A stretch of DNA of 64,000 bases from Rhodococcus rhodochrous (GCF_014854695.1 NZ_CP027557.1:1922001-1986000); one strand, 5' to 3'. Shown: positions 8,412-18,026, numbered from the stretch's first letter. Program-made: numbers and translations. The notes: generated from the letters alone by a model not told the origin.

Positions 8412-9029
8412 TCAGGCCGGTCCCAGGTCCTTCACGACGGCCGCGAGATCGGCGGGAGTGGGGCCGGGAGGCGCCACGAAGGCCGTGCGCCGGTAGTAGC
8501 GCAGTTCGCGGATCGACTCCTTGATGTCCGCGAGCGCCCGGTGCGACAGCCCCTTCTCCGGCTGACCGAAGTAGATGCGCGGATACCAGCGCCGGCACAG
8601 CTCCTTGATCGAGCTGACGTCCACCATGCGGTAGTGCAGGTAGTTGTCGAGCTCGGGCATGTCGCGGGTGATGAACGCGCGGTCGGTCGCGATGGAGTTG
8701 CCGGCCAGCGGCGCCGTGCCCGCCTCGGTGACGTGCTCGCGGATGTACGCGAGGACCTGTTTCTCTGCTTCGGCGAGGCTCACCGTCGAGCGGCGCACCT
8801 CTTCGGTGAGGCCGGACCGCTCGTGCATCTGCTGCACGACCTCCGGCATGTCGGCGAGGGCGTCGTCATCGGCGTGGATCACGATGTCCACGCCCTCGCC
8901 GAGCACGTTGAGATCACTGTCGGTGACCAGAGCCGCGATCTCGATCAGTTTGTCGCTGCCGAGACGCAGCCCCGTCATCTCACAGTCGATCCATACGAGT
9001 TTGTCCTGCACGACAGACAGACTATCCAT
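8412..9029 (-). CDS. orn: Oligoribonuclease
   Basis: A 205-residue DEDDh 3'-5' exonuclease that degrades RNA fragments of two to five bases, including pGpG from c-di-GMP turnover. It shows WIDCEMTG near the start, [28 protein letters not shown] and [11 protein letters not shown], which supply the four acidic residues and the catalytic His. ATG at 9029 is chosen; a GTG at 9044, or the valine codons just before QDKL, are alternatives, the last matching the mycobacterial N-terminus best. The neighbours tRNA-His and DUF853/cmrA are as in mycobacteria. Confidence 0.95.
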   Translation of the reverse strand: MDSLSVVQDKLVWIDCEMTGLRLGSDKLIEIAALVTDSDLNVLGEGVDIVIHADDDALADMPEVVQQMHERSGLTEEVRRSTVSLAEAEKQVLAYIREHVTEAGTAPLAGNSIATDRAFITRDMPELDNYLHYRMVDVSSIKELCRRWYPRIYFGQPEKGLSHRALADIKESIRELRYYRRTAFVAPPGPTPADLAAVVKDLGPA

Positions 9030-9083
9030 CGACGCCGCACCCACGAGGCGCGGCGTCGACGGTCCGGGACGAAATGTGCACCG

Positions 9084-10574
9084 TCACGCCTTCACGGCGA
9101 CGGTGCGCGGCGCGGCCGGGCGGGCGGGACGACGTGCCGCCGGAGTGTACTGCCGCTCGAGGGTTCGGCCCTCCGGGGTCACGTCCGGGACGGTGAACCG
9201 CCCCTCGGCGGTCACTTCCGGGGCGGTGAAGTCGTGGCTCAGGAAGGACTCGGGGGAGTCGTCGACGATCTCCATCCACGGTGCCGGCAACGGCGGAGCG
9301 ACGGTGCCGGTCAGCGTCGAGGCATAGCTGTTGTTGCGGTAGCCCATGATGTCGCGCTTCTTGTCCTGCTTCCACTGCTTGAACACCTCGCCCTGGCGTT
9401 CGACGTGGAACTCGGGGTAGTCGGTGCGGTCGACGAGATCGCGAATGTAGGCGGCCTGGAAGTCGATGTCCTCCACCGGCGACGACAGCTTCTCCTCGCG
9501 AGCCCGCCACTGATCGATGTCCTGCTCGCGGGCGTCGAAGTCGGGCAGGGCGACGCGGCCGAGCATGAAGTCGCGTGCGTACCAGGCCTGCGCGTCGAAC
9601 ATGTTGAACGTGAAGTACTGGTCCTGCGCGCCGAGGTACATCAGCTTCGGGTTGCGCTGGAAGAAGATGCCCTTGTAGATGTCGCGCGGGTAGAGCCGGT
9701 TGCCGGTGCGCAGTGCGAGTTCGTCGGGCAGGAACGGGTAGTGGTGCTTGTACCCCGTGCACAGCACGATGGCGTCGACCTCGCGGGTGCTGCCGTCACG
9801 GAAGTGGGCGACCTTGCCGTCGACGTGGGTGAGCAACGGCACCTCGGAGAACTGCTCGGGCCAGTCGTGACCCATCGGTGCGCTGCGGTAGCTGAAGGTG
9901 ACCTGTTCGGCGCCGTACTTGATGCACTGCGTTCCGATGTCCTCGGCCGAGTAGCTGCTGCCGACGAGCAGCAGTCGCTTGCCGGCGAACTCGCGGGCGT
10001 CGCGGAAGTCGTGGGCGTGCAGCACGCGTCCCGGGAACCGGTCGAGGCCGTCGAAGTGGGGAACGTGCGGGGTGGAGAAGTGTCCGGTGGCGACGACGAC
10101 GTAGTCGAACTCGTCGGATTCCAGCGCGCCCCGGTCGTGGTTCATCACCGTCACGGTGAACTTCTGTGTCTCGTCGGACCACTCGACCCACCGCACAGCG
10201 GTGTTGAACCGGATGTACTTGCGCACGTCGCTCTTCTCGACGCGACCCATGATGTAGTCGAGCAGGACGGCCCGCGGCGGGTACGACGGGATGGGACGTC
10301 CGAAATGCTCCTCGAAGGAGTAGTCGGCGAATTCGAGGCATTCCTTCGGGCCGTTGGACCACAGGTAGCGGTACATGCTCCCGTGGACGGGCTCACCGTT
10401 CTCGTCGAGTCCCGTACGCCAGGTGTAGTTCCACATTCCTCCCCAGTCGGGCTGCTTCTCGTAGCAGACGATGTCGGGGATCTGCTCCAGACCGGCCTTT
10501 CGGGCTGCTTCGAAAGCGCGCAGCTGCGCGAGTCCACTGGGACCTGCTCCGAGAATGGCGATCTTGGGCGTCAA
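9084..10574 (-). CDS. tmm: Flavin monooxygenase, trimethylamine monooxygenase (Tmm)-like
   Basis: A 496-residue class B flavoprotein monooxygenase. The FAD site GAGPSG is at residues 9-14, the FMO fingerprint [11 protein letters not shown] near 180-190, the NADPH site [10 protein letters not shown] near 207-216, and LCTGY further on. From memory the protein resembles bacterial trimethylamine monooxygenase (Methylophaga bFMO) nearly end to end, for example in [40 protein letters not shown] and [13 protein letters not shown], not only in the cofactor motifs. It would oxidise trimethylamine or other amines or sulfides to N- or S-oxides. It sits between orn and the DUF853 gene, which are neighbours in mycobacteria. 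Substrate specificity is inferred. Confidence 0.82.
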   Translation of the reverse strand: MTPKIAILGAGPSGLAQLRAFEAARKAGLEQIPDIVCYEKQPDWGGMWNYTWRTGLDENGEPVHGSMYRYLWSNGPKECLEFADYSFEEHFGRPIPSYPPRAVLLDYIMGRVEKSDVRKYIRFNTAVRWVEWSDETQKFTVTVMNHDRGALESDEFDYVVVATGHFSTPHVPHFDGLDRFPGRVLHAHDFRDAREFAGKRLLLVGSSYSAEDIGTQCIKYGAEQVTFSYRSAPMGHDWPEQFSEVPLLTHVDGKVAHFRDGSTREVDAIVLCTGYKHHYPFLPDELALRTGNRLYPRDIYKGIFFQRNPKLMYLGAQDQYFTFNMFDAQAWYARDFMLGRVALPDFDAREQDIDQWRAREEKLSSPVEDIDFQAAYIRDLVDRTDYPEFHVERQGEVFKQWKQDKKRDIMGYRNNSYASTLTGTVAPPLPAPWMEIVDDSPESFLSHDFTAPEVTAEGRFTVPDVTPEGRTLERQYTPAARRPARPAAPRTVAVKA

Positions 10575-10847
10575 TGTGTTTCTCCTGTGTTCGTCGAATA
10601 TGTCGCGTAGTTCGTTGCTAGCACACGTCGTTGTTTTTGCGAACGATCCTCGCGTCGTCGACGACGAGGATTCTCTCGGAGAAATCGCAGGTCAGCACGG
10701 TTCGGGAAGCGGCAAACCTCGTCGCCGCTGTTGTGAGCGGAATCACTGTAATGCGACAATTCTGGCGCCCGATAGAAATGGTCCTTCCGTGGGTTCGACG
10801 GCCCGGTACCGTCGCGGTGGGCGAGGTCGAGGCCGGAGGGGGCGAGC
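10575..10847. promoter_or_regulatory. Divergent promoter region of tmm and the DUF853 gene, with a palindrome
   Basis: This spacer is less GC-rich than its surroundings. It holds a palindrome at 10646-10671 whose core CGTCGTCGACGACG is a perfect 14-bp dyad flanked by ATCCT and AGGAT. It may be an operator for tmm. No regulator gene lies next to it. No RNA or small gene was recognised here. Confidence 0.35.
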
Positions 10848-12371
10848 ATGACCGACAAGCCGGAGAACACTGCCGCGACCATCGCGGCCGGGTACGAGGT
10901 GATCGGCGAGGCGCTGGAACTGGGCGCCGTCGTGCTCGACGGCGTCGCCGATCCCGAGGCGCCGGTGCGTATCCCGCTCGCCACACTCGATCGTCACGTG
11001 CTGGTCGCCGGTGCGACCGGCACGGGCAAGACCAAGACGCTGCAGGTCATGGCGGAACAGCTGTCGGCGGCGGGGGTTCCGGTGGTGATGGCCGACATGA
11101 AGTCCGACCTGTCGGGTCTGTCGGCCGCCGGTGAGCCGGACGATGCGGTGATCACCCGTGCGGCCGACACCGGCGACGAGGACTGGACGCCCACAGGACA
11201 TCCCGTGGCCTTCTACTCGCTCGGCACCGACGGGGTCGGTATCCCCGTCCGCGTCACCGTCACCTCGTTGGGGCCGCTCCTGCTCTCGAAGGTCCTGGGG
11301 CTCAACGCTACTCAGGAATCCACCCTCGGGCTGATCTTCCACTGGGCCGACCGCAACGGCCTGCCGCTGCTCGATCTCGCCGACCTGCGGCAGGTGATCC
11401 GGCACCTGGCGAGCGACGAAGGGCGCGGCGCCGTGTCGCCGGCGACCGCGGGCGTCATCCTCCGTGCGGTCGTCGACCTCGAGAACGCGGGCGGTGACGG
11501 ATTCTTCGGCGAACCCGAACTGGAGGTCGAGGACCTGCTGCGGGTGATCGACGGTCAGGGCACGATCAACCTGTTCGAGTTCGGCGACGAGGCCACCCGC
11601 CCCGCCCTGTTCTTGACGTTCCTGATGTGGTTGCTCGCCGACCTGTTCCAGTCGCTTCCGGAGGTCGGCGACGTCGACACGCCGCGGCTCGTGTTCTTCT
11701 TCGACGAGGCGCATCTGCTCTTCACCGATGCGTCGAAGGCGTTCCTGCAGCAGATCGAACAGACCGTGAAACTCATCCGGTCCAAGGGCGTCGGCGTGGT
11801 CTTCTGCACGCGGTCGCCCACCGACATCCCGCGGAGTGTGCTGTCGCAGGTCGGAGCGCGGATCCAGCACGCGCTGCGCGCCTTCACGCCCGAGGACGAG
11901 GCCGCGCTCGCGGAGGTCGTGCGCACCTTCCCGAAGACCGACGCCTACGACCTCGCCGACGCTCTGACCGGCCTGGGGACCGGTGAGGCGATCGTGACGG
12001 TCCTGTCCGAGCTGGGTGCGCCCACGCCCGTGGCCTGGACGCGCCTGCGACCGCCGCATTCGCTGATGGGCACGGTGGGGGAGAGCGCGATGCGTGCGTC
12101 GGCGCAGGCGAACCCCCTCTACGGGAAGTACGGCCGCACCATCGATCGTGAATCGGCCTACGAGAAGCTCACCGCGTCGGTGGTCGAGGCGACCGACGTC
12201 GAACCCGTCCCGGACGTGCCGCGGCAGGCGCCGGACGACGCCGGGGTGTCGGTCGTGGAGCAGGTGCTCGGCAGTGCGGCGGTGCGCAGTTTCATCCGGT
12301 CGGCGGCGTCCGCGGCCGGTCGGGAGATCGGCCGGAGCCTCTTCGGCACGGGACGCCGCCGACGGCGGTGA
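10848..12371 (+). CDS. DUF853 / HerA-like ATPase
   Basis: A 507-residue ATPase of the helicase HerA-like (DUF853) family. Walker A GATGTGKT is at about residues 55-62, Walker B is RLVFFFDEAHLLF, and an arginine-finger-like stretch follows in VVFCTRSPTDIPRSVLSQVGARI. The C-terminus is basic (GTGRRRRR). It corresponds in length and position to Rv2510c, convergent with the cmrA homologue. The family is widespread but its physiological role is poorly known, probably nucleic-acid translocation. The ATG at 10848 follows GGAGGGGGCGAGC. Confidence 0.88.
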   Translation: MTDKPENTAATIAAGYEVIGEALELGAVVLDGVADPEAPVRIPLATLDRHVLVAGATGTGKTKTLQVMAEQLSAAGVPVVMADMKSDLSGLSAAGEPDDAVITRAADTGDEDWTPTGHPVAFYSLGTDGVGIPVRVTVTSLGPLLLSKVLGLNATQESTLGLIFHWADRNGLPLLDLADLRQVIRHLASDEGRGAVSPATAGVILRAVVDLENAGGDGFFGEPELEVEDLLRVIDGQGTINLFEFGDEATRPALFLTFLMWLLADLFQSLPEVGDVDTPRLVFFFDEAHLLFTDASKAFLQQIEQTVKLIRSKGVGVVFCTRSPTDIPRSVLSQVGARIQHALRAFTPEDEAALAEVVRTFPKTDAYDLADALTGLGTGEAIVTVLSELGAPTPVAWTRLRPPHSLMGTVGESAMRASAQANPLYGKYGRTIDRESAYEKLTASVVEATDVEPVPDVPRQAPDDAGVSVVEQVLGSAAVRSFIRSAASAAGREIGRSLFGTGRRRRR

Positions 12372-12398
12372 AGGACTGCTTCAGCAGGCGGTGGCCCG

Positions 12399-13205
12399 TC
12401 AGTTGCCGCCGAGCTTCTTGTAGAAGGCGCCGGCGATCGGGGCCGAGATCGACCGCGGCGAGAACTGACCGGCGGCCGACATGGCCTTGCTGATCACGCC
12501 GGGCACGATGCGCATCCGGTTCGCGGCGAGCGCGTCGAGCGAGACCTTCGCGGTGTGCTCGCTCGAGATCCACAGGAAGTCCGGAACCAGCTTGTCGACG
12601 ATCGACGCCTCGGCCGGGTCGGGTTCCTCGGTGCGGACCGGGCCGGGGGCGAGCAGCGTGACGTGCACGCCGGTGCCCTTGAGTTCGCCGCGCAGCGACT
12701 CGGAGAAGGTGTTGACGAACGCCTTCGTCGCGGCGTAGGTGGCGTTGTTCGGGATCGGCATGTTGCCGGCGGCCGAACCCACCATGAGGATGGCGCCGGA
12801 GTTCCGCTCGACCATCTGCGGCAGCACCGCGAGGGTGAGGTCGTGCACGGCGACGGCGTTGAGCTCGACCTGTGCCCGCTCGTAGGCCGCGTCGAGTTCG
12901 GCGACCGCACCGAAGGTGGCGATACCGGCGTTGTTGCACAGGATGCTGATGCGCCGACGTCCGAGTTCGTCGACGAGCGGTGTCCGTGCGTCGCGGTCGG
13001 ACAGATCGCACGCGCGCACCTCGACGGTCACGCCGTGCTTCTCGCGCAGGATCTCGGCGAGGGCCTCCATCACCTCTCCGCGACGGGCGACCAGGATCAG
13101 TGAGTGGCCGCGGGCGGCGAGTTCGGTTGCGAGGGCCTCGCCGATGCCGGAGGACGCTCCGGTGACGACGGCACGGGCATCGGGATGGGGATTCGGCAGA
13201 GTCAC
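12399..13205 (-). CDS. cmrA: Short-chain reductase, mycolate beta-ketoacyl reductase CmrA-like
   Basis: A 268-residue classical SDR. The cofactor motif is TGASSGIG at residues 15-22, then NNAG, the active-site YAATK, and PGPV. Length and neighbour (a Rv2510c-like gene, convergent) match Rv2509/CmrA, which reduces the 3-keto intermediate after mycolate condensation to give the mature alpha-alkyl beta-hydroxy mycolic motif. If right, this confirms a mycolate-containing envelope. SDR families are hard to tell apart by eye, so synteny carries much of this call. Confidence 0.8.
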   Translation of the reverse strand: MTLPNPHPDARAVVTGASSGIGEALATELAARGHSLILVARRGEVMEALAEILREKHGVTVEVRACDLSDRDARTPLVDELGRRRISILCNNAGIATFGAVAELDAAYERAQVELNAVAVHDLTLAVLPQMVERNSGAILMVGSAAGNMPIPNNATYAATKAFVNTFSESLRGELKGTGVHVTLLAPGPVRTEEPDPAEASIVDKLVPDFLWISSEHTAKVSLDALAANRMRIVPGVISKAMSAAGQFSPRSISAPIAGAFYKKLGGN

Positions 13206-13268
13206 AGTGGGTCAGCGTAGCGGCAGGCACAGGAGCGGCGACCGGGCCCGCCTTCCGGTCGTGCGGCC

Positions 13269-13332
13269 GAGTCGTTCGGTGCCACGCGACGGAGTCGTTC
13301 GGTGCCACGCGACGGAGTCGTTCGGTGCCACG
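13269..13332. repeat. 23-bp tandem repeat, 2.8 copies, in a divergent promoter region
   Basis: Exact 23-bp units begin at 13269, 13292 and 13315, each starting GAGTCGTTCGGTGCCACG; the third copy is cut after 18 bases. The array fills the middle of the 155-bp spacer between cmrA and the Atg22-like MFS gene. Copies are identical, so the array is recent or conserved by slippage. It may alter spacing of promoter elements. Confidence 0.9.
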
Positions 13333-13360
13333 GTAGCTCCGGAAGCCTAGGCTCCGGGGC

Positions 13361-14692
13361 ATGAATGCGTTCACGGACACGGCGAGCGGGGCCGGGGAGG
13401 CCGCGACACGTCGTCAGGTCGTCTCGTGGGGTCTGTGGGACTGGGGTTCCGCGGCGTTCAACGCCGTGATCCTGACGTTCGTGTTCTCCGTCTATCTCAC
13501 CGACGCGGTCGGCGACGACCTGCCGGGCGGGATCTCGGCGAGCACCTGGCTCGGATGGTCGCTCGGTATCGCCGGGTTCGTCATCGCTGTGACCGCGCCG
13601 GTGTCGGGTCAGCGGTACGACGCCGCCGGGCGGCGGAAGTGGTCGCTGGGCATCCTCACCGCGGTCACCGTCGCGGCGATGGCGGCGATGTACTTCGTGC
13701 GCGACGACTACCACTATCTGTGGCTCGGTCTGGTCCTGCTCGGTGTGGCGTCCGTGATGGCCGAGCTCGCGCAGGTGCCCTACAACTCGATGTTGCGTCA
13801 GGTGTCGACGCCGGACGACATCGGACGGGTGTCGGGTTTCGGTTGGGCGATGGGCTATTTCGGTGGCATCGTGCTCCTGCTGCTGTGCTACACCGGGTTC
13901 ATCGCCGGCGACGGCGACACCCGCGGCTTCCTCGGGGTGCCCACCGAGGACGGCACCAACATCCGGCTCGTCGCGCTGTTCGCGGCCGTGTGGTTCGCGG
14001 TGTTCGCCGTGCCCGTGCTCCTCGCCGTCCCGGAGAAACCGGTCGCGCGTGGCGACGTCGCCCGCCGCGCCGGTTTGGTCGAGTCCTATCGCGTGCTGTG
14101 GCGCGACCTGACGGAGTTGTGGCGGGCGGATCGTCGCACCATCTGGTATCTCGGGGCGTCGGCGTTGTTCCGGGACGGCCTCGCCGGTGTCTTCACCTTC
14201 GGCGCGGTCCTCGCCGTCACGGTCTACGGGATCGGAGCGGGCGACGTGCTGATCTTCGGTGTCGCCGCGAACGTCGTGTCCGCGGTGGGCGCACTGGTGG
14301 CCGGACGCGTCGACGACCGGGTCGGACCCAAGGCGGTCATCGTGGGTTCACTTGTCGCCATGATCGCGACCGGCATCGTCCTGCTCGTGGTCTCGGGTCC
14401 GACGATGTTCTGGATCTTCGGTCTGGTGCTGTGCCTGTTCGTCGGCCCCGCCCAGTCGTCGGCGCGCACCTTCCTGGCGCGACTCACTCCACCGGGCCGG
14501 GAAGGGCAGATGTTCGGTCTCTACGCGACGACGGGACGCGCGGTGTCGTTCCTGGCACCGACGCTGTTCGGGTTCTTCGCGTGGTGGTTCGGCACCGACC
14601 GGGCAGGCATCGTGGGATTGCTGATCGTGCTCGGCGCGGGCTTGGTGGCGTTGCTCGCCGTGCGGGCTCCCGAGACGTCCGAGACGGTGTGA
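13361..14692 (+). CDS. MFS transporter, UMF1/Atg22-like family
   Basis: A 443-residue membrane protein with about 12 hydrophobic segments. It opens with the family-specific WGLWDWGSAAFNAVILTFVF and later has the MFS loop motif SGQRYDAAGRRK. Atg22-like bacterial proteins are presumed effluxers or uptake carriers of amino acids or similar solutes. The substrate is unknown. Length and position next to cmrA match Rv2508c. A 23-bp tandem repeat lies just upstream. The ATG at 13361 is the only good start; no strong ribosome site precedes it. Confidence 0.85.
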   Translation: MNAFTDTASGAGEAATRRQVVSWGLWDWGSAAFNAVILTFVFSVYLTDAVGDDLPGGISASTWLGWSLGIAGFVIAVTAPVSGQRYDAAGRRKWSLGILTAVTVAAMAAMYFVRDDYHYLWLGLVLLGVASVMAELAQVPYNSMLRQVSTPDDIGRVSGFGWAMGYFGGIVLLLLCYTGFIAGDGDTRGFLGVPTEDGTNIRLVALFAAVWFAVFAVPVLLAVPEKPVARGDVARRAGLVESYRVLWRDLTELWRADRRTIWYLGASALFRDGLAGVFTFGAVLAVTVYGIGAGDVLIFGVAANVVSAVGALVAGRVDDRVGPKAVIVGSLVAMIATGIVLLVVSGPTMFWIFGLVLCLFVGPAQSSARTFLARLTPPGREGQMFGLYATTGRAVSFLAPTLFGFFAWWFGTDRAGIVGLLIVLGAGLVALLAVRAPETSETV

Positions 14693-14698
14693 ACCCGC

Positions 14699-15589
14699 TC
14701 AGTCGGTGATCGTGGCCAGCACCTGGTCGGCGGCGTTGCGGTGCCCGGCCGCGTTCGGATGCAGCGGGATCGATCCGGCGGTCGGCTGCAGACCGGCCAT
14801 CCACCGGGTCTCCGGATCGGCGCACGCGTCGTGGTGGCGGCTCGACTCACGCAGGTCGACGTAGTCCGCCTCCGCGGCCTCGGCCTGTTCACGCATGACG
14901 GTGTTCAACCGGTCGATCTTCGCCTGCAGATAGGTCGCGTCCTCGGGCCACATCCGCTGTTCGGGGAAGCATCCGCCGTCGCGGATCCCGGTGGGGTAGC
15001 CGACGAGCACGATGCGTGCCTCCGGGGAGCGCCGGCGGATCTCGTCGATCACCGTGGTGTAGACGGGCGCGAAGGCGTCGATGGCGGCGTCGACACGGTC
15101 GGTGCCGTCCGGTGCGTTCGTGATCGCGCACGACGTGCCCTCGGGCGGTGCCGAGAGATTGACGCACCCCAACGCCAGTTGGACGAGACCGATGTCGTTG
15201 CCGCCGATACCGACGGTGACGAGTTCGGTGTCGGGGCGCAGCGCGTCGTACTGCGGTGGCACCGTCGCGCCACGGAAGGTGGTCTGCGGCATCGCGAAGT
15301 CGAGGGAGGTGGCGGCACCGCACGACGCGTCGACGAAGTCCTCGATACCGAGATCGGTCGCGACGAGGGTGGGGTAGTTGCTCGCCGACCGCCCGCACGG
15401 ATCACCTTCGGTCTGCGGCGGGATGCCGGGCCCGGAGGTGAACGAGTCTCCCAGGGCGACGTACGACGCGTAGTCCGCAGCCGGGGCCGTGTCCTCCGTG
15501 TCGGCGCAGGCGACCGTGCCCACGGTCGTGAACGCGATTGCGGCGCAGGCGATGACACCCGACCGTCGGAGGAGTCTCGGCATCGTCAC
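14699..15589 (-). CDS. Secreted SGNH/GDSL hydrolase, possible lipoprotein
   Basis: A 296-residue exported esterase. The signal peptide ends at TVAC, close to a lipobox, so it may be lipid-anchored. Block I is ALGDSFTSG (S49), the Gly block is in SCGAATS, the Asn block is VGIGGNDIG, and the catalytic Asp-His pair is near IPLHPNAAGH at the end. Several cysteines suggest disulfides outside the cell. The GTG at 15589 has GAGG at ideal spacing; an ATG two codons later is possible. It is convergent with the MFS gene, six bases away. Confidence 0.87.
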   Translation of the reverse strand: MTMPRLLRRSGVIACAAIAFTTVGTVACADTEDTAPAADYASYVALGDSFTSGPGIPPQTEGDPCGRSASNYPTLVATDLGIEDFVDASCGAATSLDFAMPQTTFRGATVPPQYDALRPDTELVTVGIGGNDIGLVQLALGCVNLSAPPEGTSCAITNAPDGTDRVDAAIDAFAPVYTTVIDEIRRRSPEARIVLVGYPTGIRDGGCFPEQRMWPEDATYLQAKIDRLNTVMREQAEAAEADYVDLRESSRHHDACADPETRWMAGLQPTAGSIPLHPNAAGHRNAADQVLATITD

Positions 15590-15676
15590 AGTGGACCTCG
15601 CAATCCGGTGGGTAGATGTTTCCGAGGCTACAGGTGTGCCGGTGACCGGGACGGGCGCCGAACGCGGTCGCTCGGG

Positions 15677-16498
15677 TCAGGCCTTGAAGTAGACGATCTG
15701 GTGCGAGGTCGCGAGGAGAACGCCGTCGCGTCCCCACAGTTGTGCGCTCTGGTCGAAGAAGCCCTGTTCGAAACGATTCGCGCGTGCGGTCGCGAGTACG
15801 GGGTTGTCGGATTGCGCGGCAACGGTCTCCGGGTCCGCGTGGAAGTAGACGGTCATCGAGACCGTGCCGGCCGGCAGCACCCGACCCAGACGAAGGAAGG
15901 CGCGGGGGTAGAAGATGTCGCACATCGCGGTGAGCGAGGCGAAGTCGAGAGGGCGCGGCGGGACGTCGCGGACCCACAGCGTCGACGTGGAGTCGGCGAC
16001 CTCCGTGCTGCCCTCCTCGGGAACGACTCCCGCGGTGTACCGCATCTCGTAGTTGCGTGCCCACGCGATGAAGTCGGGCAGCGGTGTCGGCTCGAGCGAG
16101 TCGGGTGCAGGGGCGGCCGGCGCCTGCAGTTCGGTCGACGACCAGGTGGGGCGACGGAGACCGAAGACGGCCGTCGCGGTGGTGGCGACCTCGCCGTCCT
16201 GCGACAGTTCGATCGACCAGTGCTGGGTGGTCCGGTTCGTGCGCACCGGTCGCACCGCGATGTCGAACGGTCCGTCGGCGATGGGACCGGCGTAGTTGAT
16301 CGTCAGGGACAGCGGCATGCCGAGGACGTCCGGGTGTCGTTCGACCGCTCGGAGGAGAGTCGCGGCGGTGATGCCACCGAACGGACCGACCATGTTCGCG
16401 TAGGCGGGGTGCGTGTGCCCTTCGGTGCGATCGTCCCGGACCTCGAACAGGTCGACGGCAGCGTCGAAGACATGAGTGGTCACCGAGACGTCGGTCAT
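15677..16498 (-). CDS. Acyl-CoA thioesterase-like double hotdog protein
   Basis: A 273-residue protein with two hotdog halves, in the TesB-like/thioesterase superfamily layout common in mycobacteria and rhodococci. Recognisable parts are NMVGPFGGITAATLLRAVERHP in the first half and YFHADPETVAAQ near the second active site. It probably hydrolyses medium- or long-chain acyl-CoA. It is divergent from a TetR gene across a 95-bp spacer, so that regulator may control it. Confidence 0.8.
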   Translation of the reverse strand: MTDVSVTTHVFDAAVDLFEVRDDRTEGHTHPAYANMVGPFGGITAATLLRAVERHPDVLGMPLSLTINYAGPIADGPFDIAVRPVRTNRTTQHWSIELSQDGEVATTATAVFGLRRPTWSSTELQAPAAPAPDSLEPTPLPDFIAWARNYEMRYTAGVVPEEGSTEVADSTSTLWVRDVPPRPLDFASLTAMCDIFYPRAFLRLGRVLPAGTVSMTVYFHADPETVAAQSDNPVLATARANRFEQGFFDQSAQLWGRDGVLLATSHQIVYFKA

Positions 16499-16593
16499 GG
16501 CAGGGTCTCCTCGAAAATGGTGTCGCCCAGCGTCGGATCTGTACGACTACATACATAGAATATGGGTGACAACCACCACTGCCGGAGGAACGG

Positions 16594-17169
16594 GTGAGCG
16601 CTGCAGAACGGCGGGACGGACCGCGCGCTGCGATGATCGCCAGCGCGATCGCGCTGATGAGCGAACGAGGTGTCGCGGCCACATCGTTCCGGGACGTGCT
16701 CGAGCACAGCGGGGCGCCGCGCGGCTCCATCTACCACCACTTTCCCGGCGGCAAGGCCCAACTCGTCGAAGAGGCCACAGACCAGGCCGCAACCCGGATC
16801 GAGCGGTCGCTGACGGCGAAGGTCGACGGTCTCGGCGTGGTGGAGACGGTGCGCGCCGTCGTCGACCTGTGGCGCGAGGGTCTCGTGGCCACCGACTACG
16901 TCGCGGGATGCCCGGTGGTGGCCGCAGGTCTCGGGACCGAACCGCGGGCGCGCGCACGAGCAGCGGAGGCCTTCGACACCTTCGTCGACGTCGTCACGCG
17001 GTCCCTGGTGGCCGACGGCGTCGGCGCGGAGCGTGCGCGGTCGTTGGCGAACCTGGTCATCGCAGCTCTGGAGGGCGCACTGGTGGTGGCCCAGGCGCAG
17101 CGCAGTCCGGCTCCGCTCGATGCGGTCGTCGCCGAACTCGAGGTGCTGCTCGCCCCGGTCGTGGGCTGA
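16594..17169 (+). CDS. TetR-family regulator, LmrA/YxaF type
   Basis: A 191-residue repressor with HTH region ATSFRDVLEHSGAPRGSIYHHFPGGKAQLVEEA, which is the typical LmrA/YxaF-like signature (APRGSIYHHFPGGK). The GTG start at 16594 follows GGAGGAACGG. A -10-like TAGAAT lies at 16556-16561 and a short dyad TGTA-N8-TACA at 16540-16555, a candidate site for autoregulation and control of the divergent thioesterase. The ligand is unknown. Confidence 0.88.
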   Translation: MSAAERRDGPRAAMIASAIALMSERGVAATSFRDVLEHSGAPRGSIYHHFPGGKAQLVEEATDQAATRIERSLTAKVDGLGVVETVRAVVDLWREGLVATDYVAGCPVVAAGLGTEPRARARAAEAFDTFVDVVTRSLVADGVGAERARSLANLVIAALEGALVVAQAQRSPAPLDAVVAELEVLLAPVVG

Positions 17170-17192
17170 CGGAAGCCGCGGTGGGCGGGCTC

Positions 17193-18026
17193 TCAGCCGT
17201 TCCGCCGCCGCGTGATCGCGTTCGCGATCTCGTCCGGGGCCTCCTCCGGAATCCAGTGCGAGACGTCGGGCAGGACCACGAAGTCGTACTCGGCGTCTAC
17301 GAACTCGCCGCACCGTTCGGCGCCGGCGCGGCCGATCGCGATGTCGGCGGTGCTCCAGATGTAGGTCGTCGGGACGCGGACCGGGGGAGTCGAATCGAGA
17401 TCCCGCGTCATGGCGCGATACCAGTTCAGGGCGGCGGTGAGAGCGCCCGGCGCGGACATGGCGGCGACGTAGTGGTCGACCGAGTCGTGGTCGACGGCGG
17501 AGGTGAACATCGCCCGCAGGCGCCGCGCGTCGTCGGCGAGGAGGAGGTCCTCCGCCTTGCCCTCCTCGCGGAAGAGCCCGATGTAGGAGGAGCGTTCGCG
17601 CTGGTCGGCGTCCTCCCGCAACGCCCAGCCGTAGGCAGCGAGGTGGGGGACCGAGACCGCGGTCAACGCCGAGACGCGGTCGGGATTGTGGGCGGCGAAG
17701 TACCACGCCACAGCGGCGCCCCAGTCGTGCCCGACGAGGTGGACGCGATCGAGCTCGAACTCGTCGAGCAGGCCGAGGACGTCGCCGGCGAGTGCCGGCA
17801 CCCCGTAGTGCTCGACGCCGGTCGGCCGGGCACCGGGGGAGTATCCGCGCTGGTCGGGGGCGATCACGCGGAAACCGCGCTCGACGAGCAGGCGCGCCAC
17901 CGGCGTCCAGCTGCGTGATGTCTCGGGGAAGCCGTGCAGGAGCACGACGGGTGTGCCGTCCCTCGGACCCGCCACACGCACGTCGAAGGTCAGGTCGTCG
18001 TAGGTGGCGGGTTCGGTCGATGCCAT
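17193..18026 (-). CDS. Alpha/beta hydrolase, epoxide hydrolase-like
   Basis: A 277-residue alpha/beta hydrolase. The oxyanion motif HGFPE is at residues 31-35 and the nucleophile is an aspartate, D101 in VGHDWGA, not serine. That points to epoxide hydrolase or haloalkane dehalogenase chemistry. The late H is in LPDVSHWIPEE. HGFPE together with the cap domain favours an epoxide hydrolase. The start at 18026 removes an unlikely 23-residue N-terminal extension. It lies 78 bp downstream of the FabR-like gene on the same strand. Confidence 0.82.
   Translation of the reverse strand: MASTEPATYDDLTFDVRVAGPRDGTPVVLLHGFPETSRSWTPVARLLVERGFRVIAPDQRGYSPGARPTGVEHYGVPALAGDVLGLLDEFELDRVHLVGHDWGAAVAWYFAAHNPDRVSALTAVSVPHLAAYGWALREDADQRERSSYIGLFREEGKAEDLLLADDARRLRAMFTSAVDHDSVDHYVAAMSAPGALTAALNWYRAMTRDLDSTPPVRVPTTYIWSTADIAIGRAGAERCGEFVDAEYDFVVLPDVSHWIPEEAPDEIANAITRRRNG

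Noticed and set aside
13269..13332. CRISPR array
   Set aside because: The three units are directly adjacent with no spacers between them, and no cas genes are nearby.
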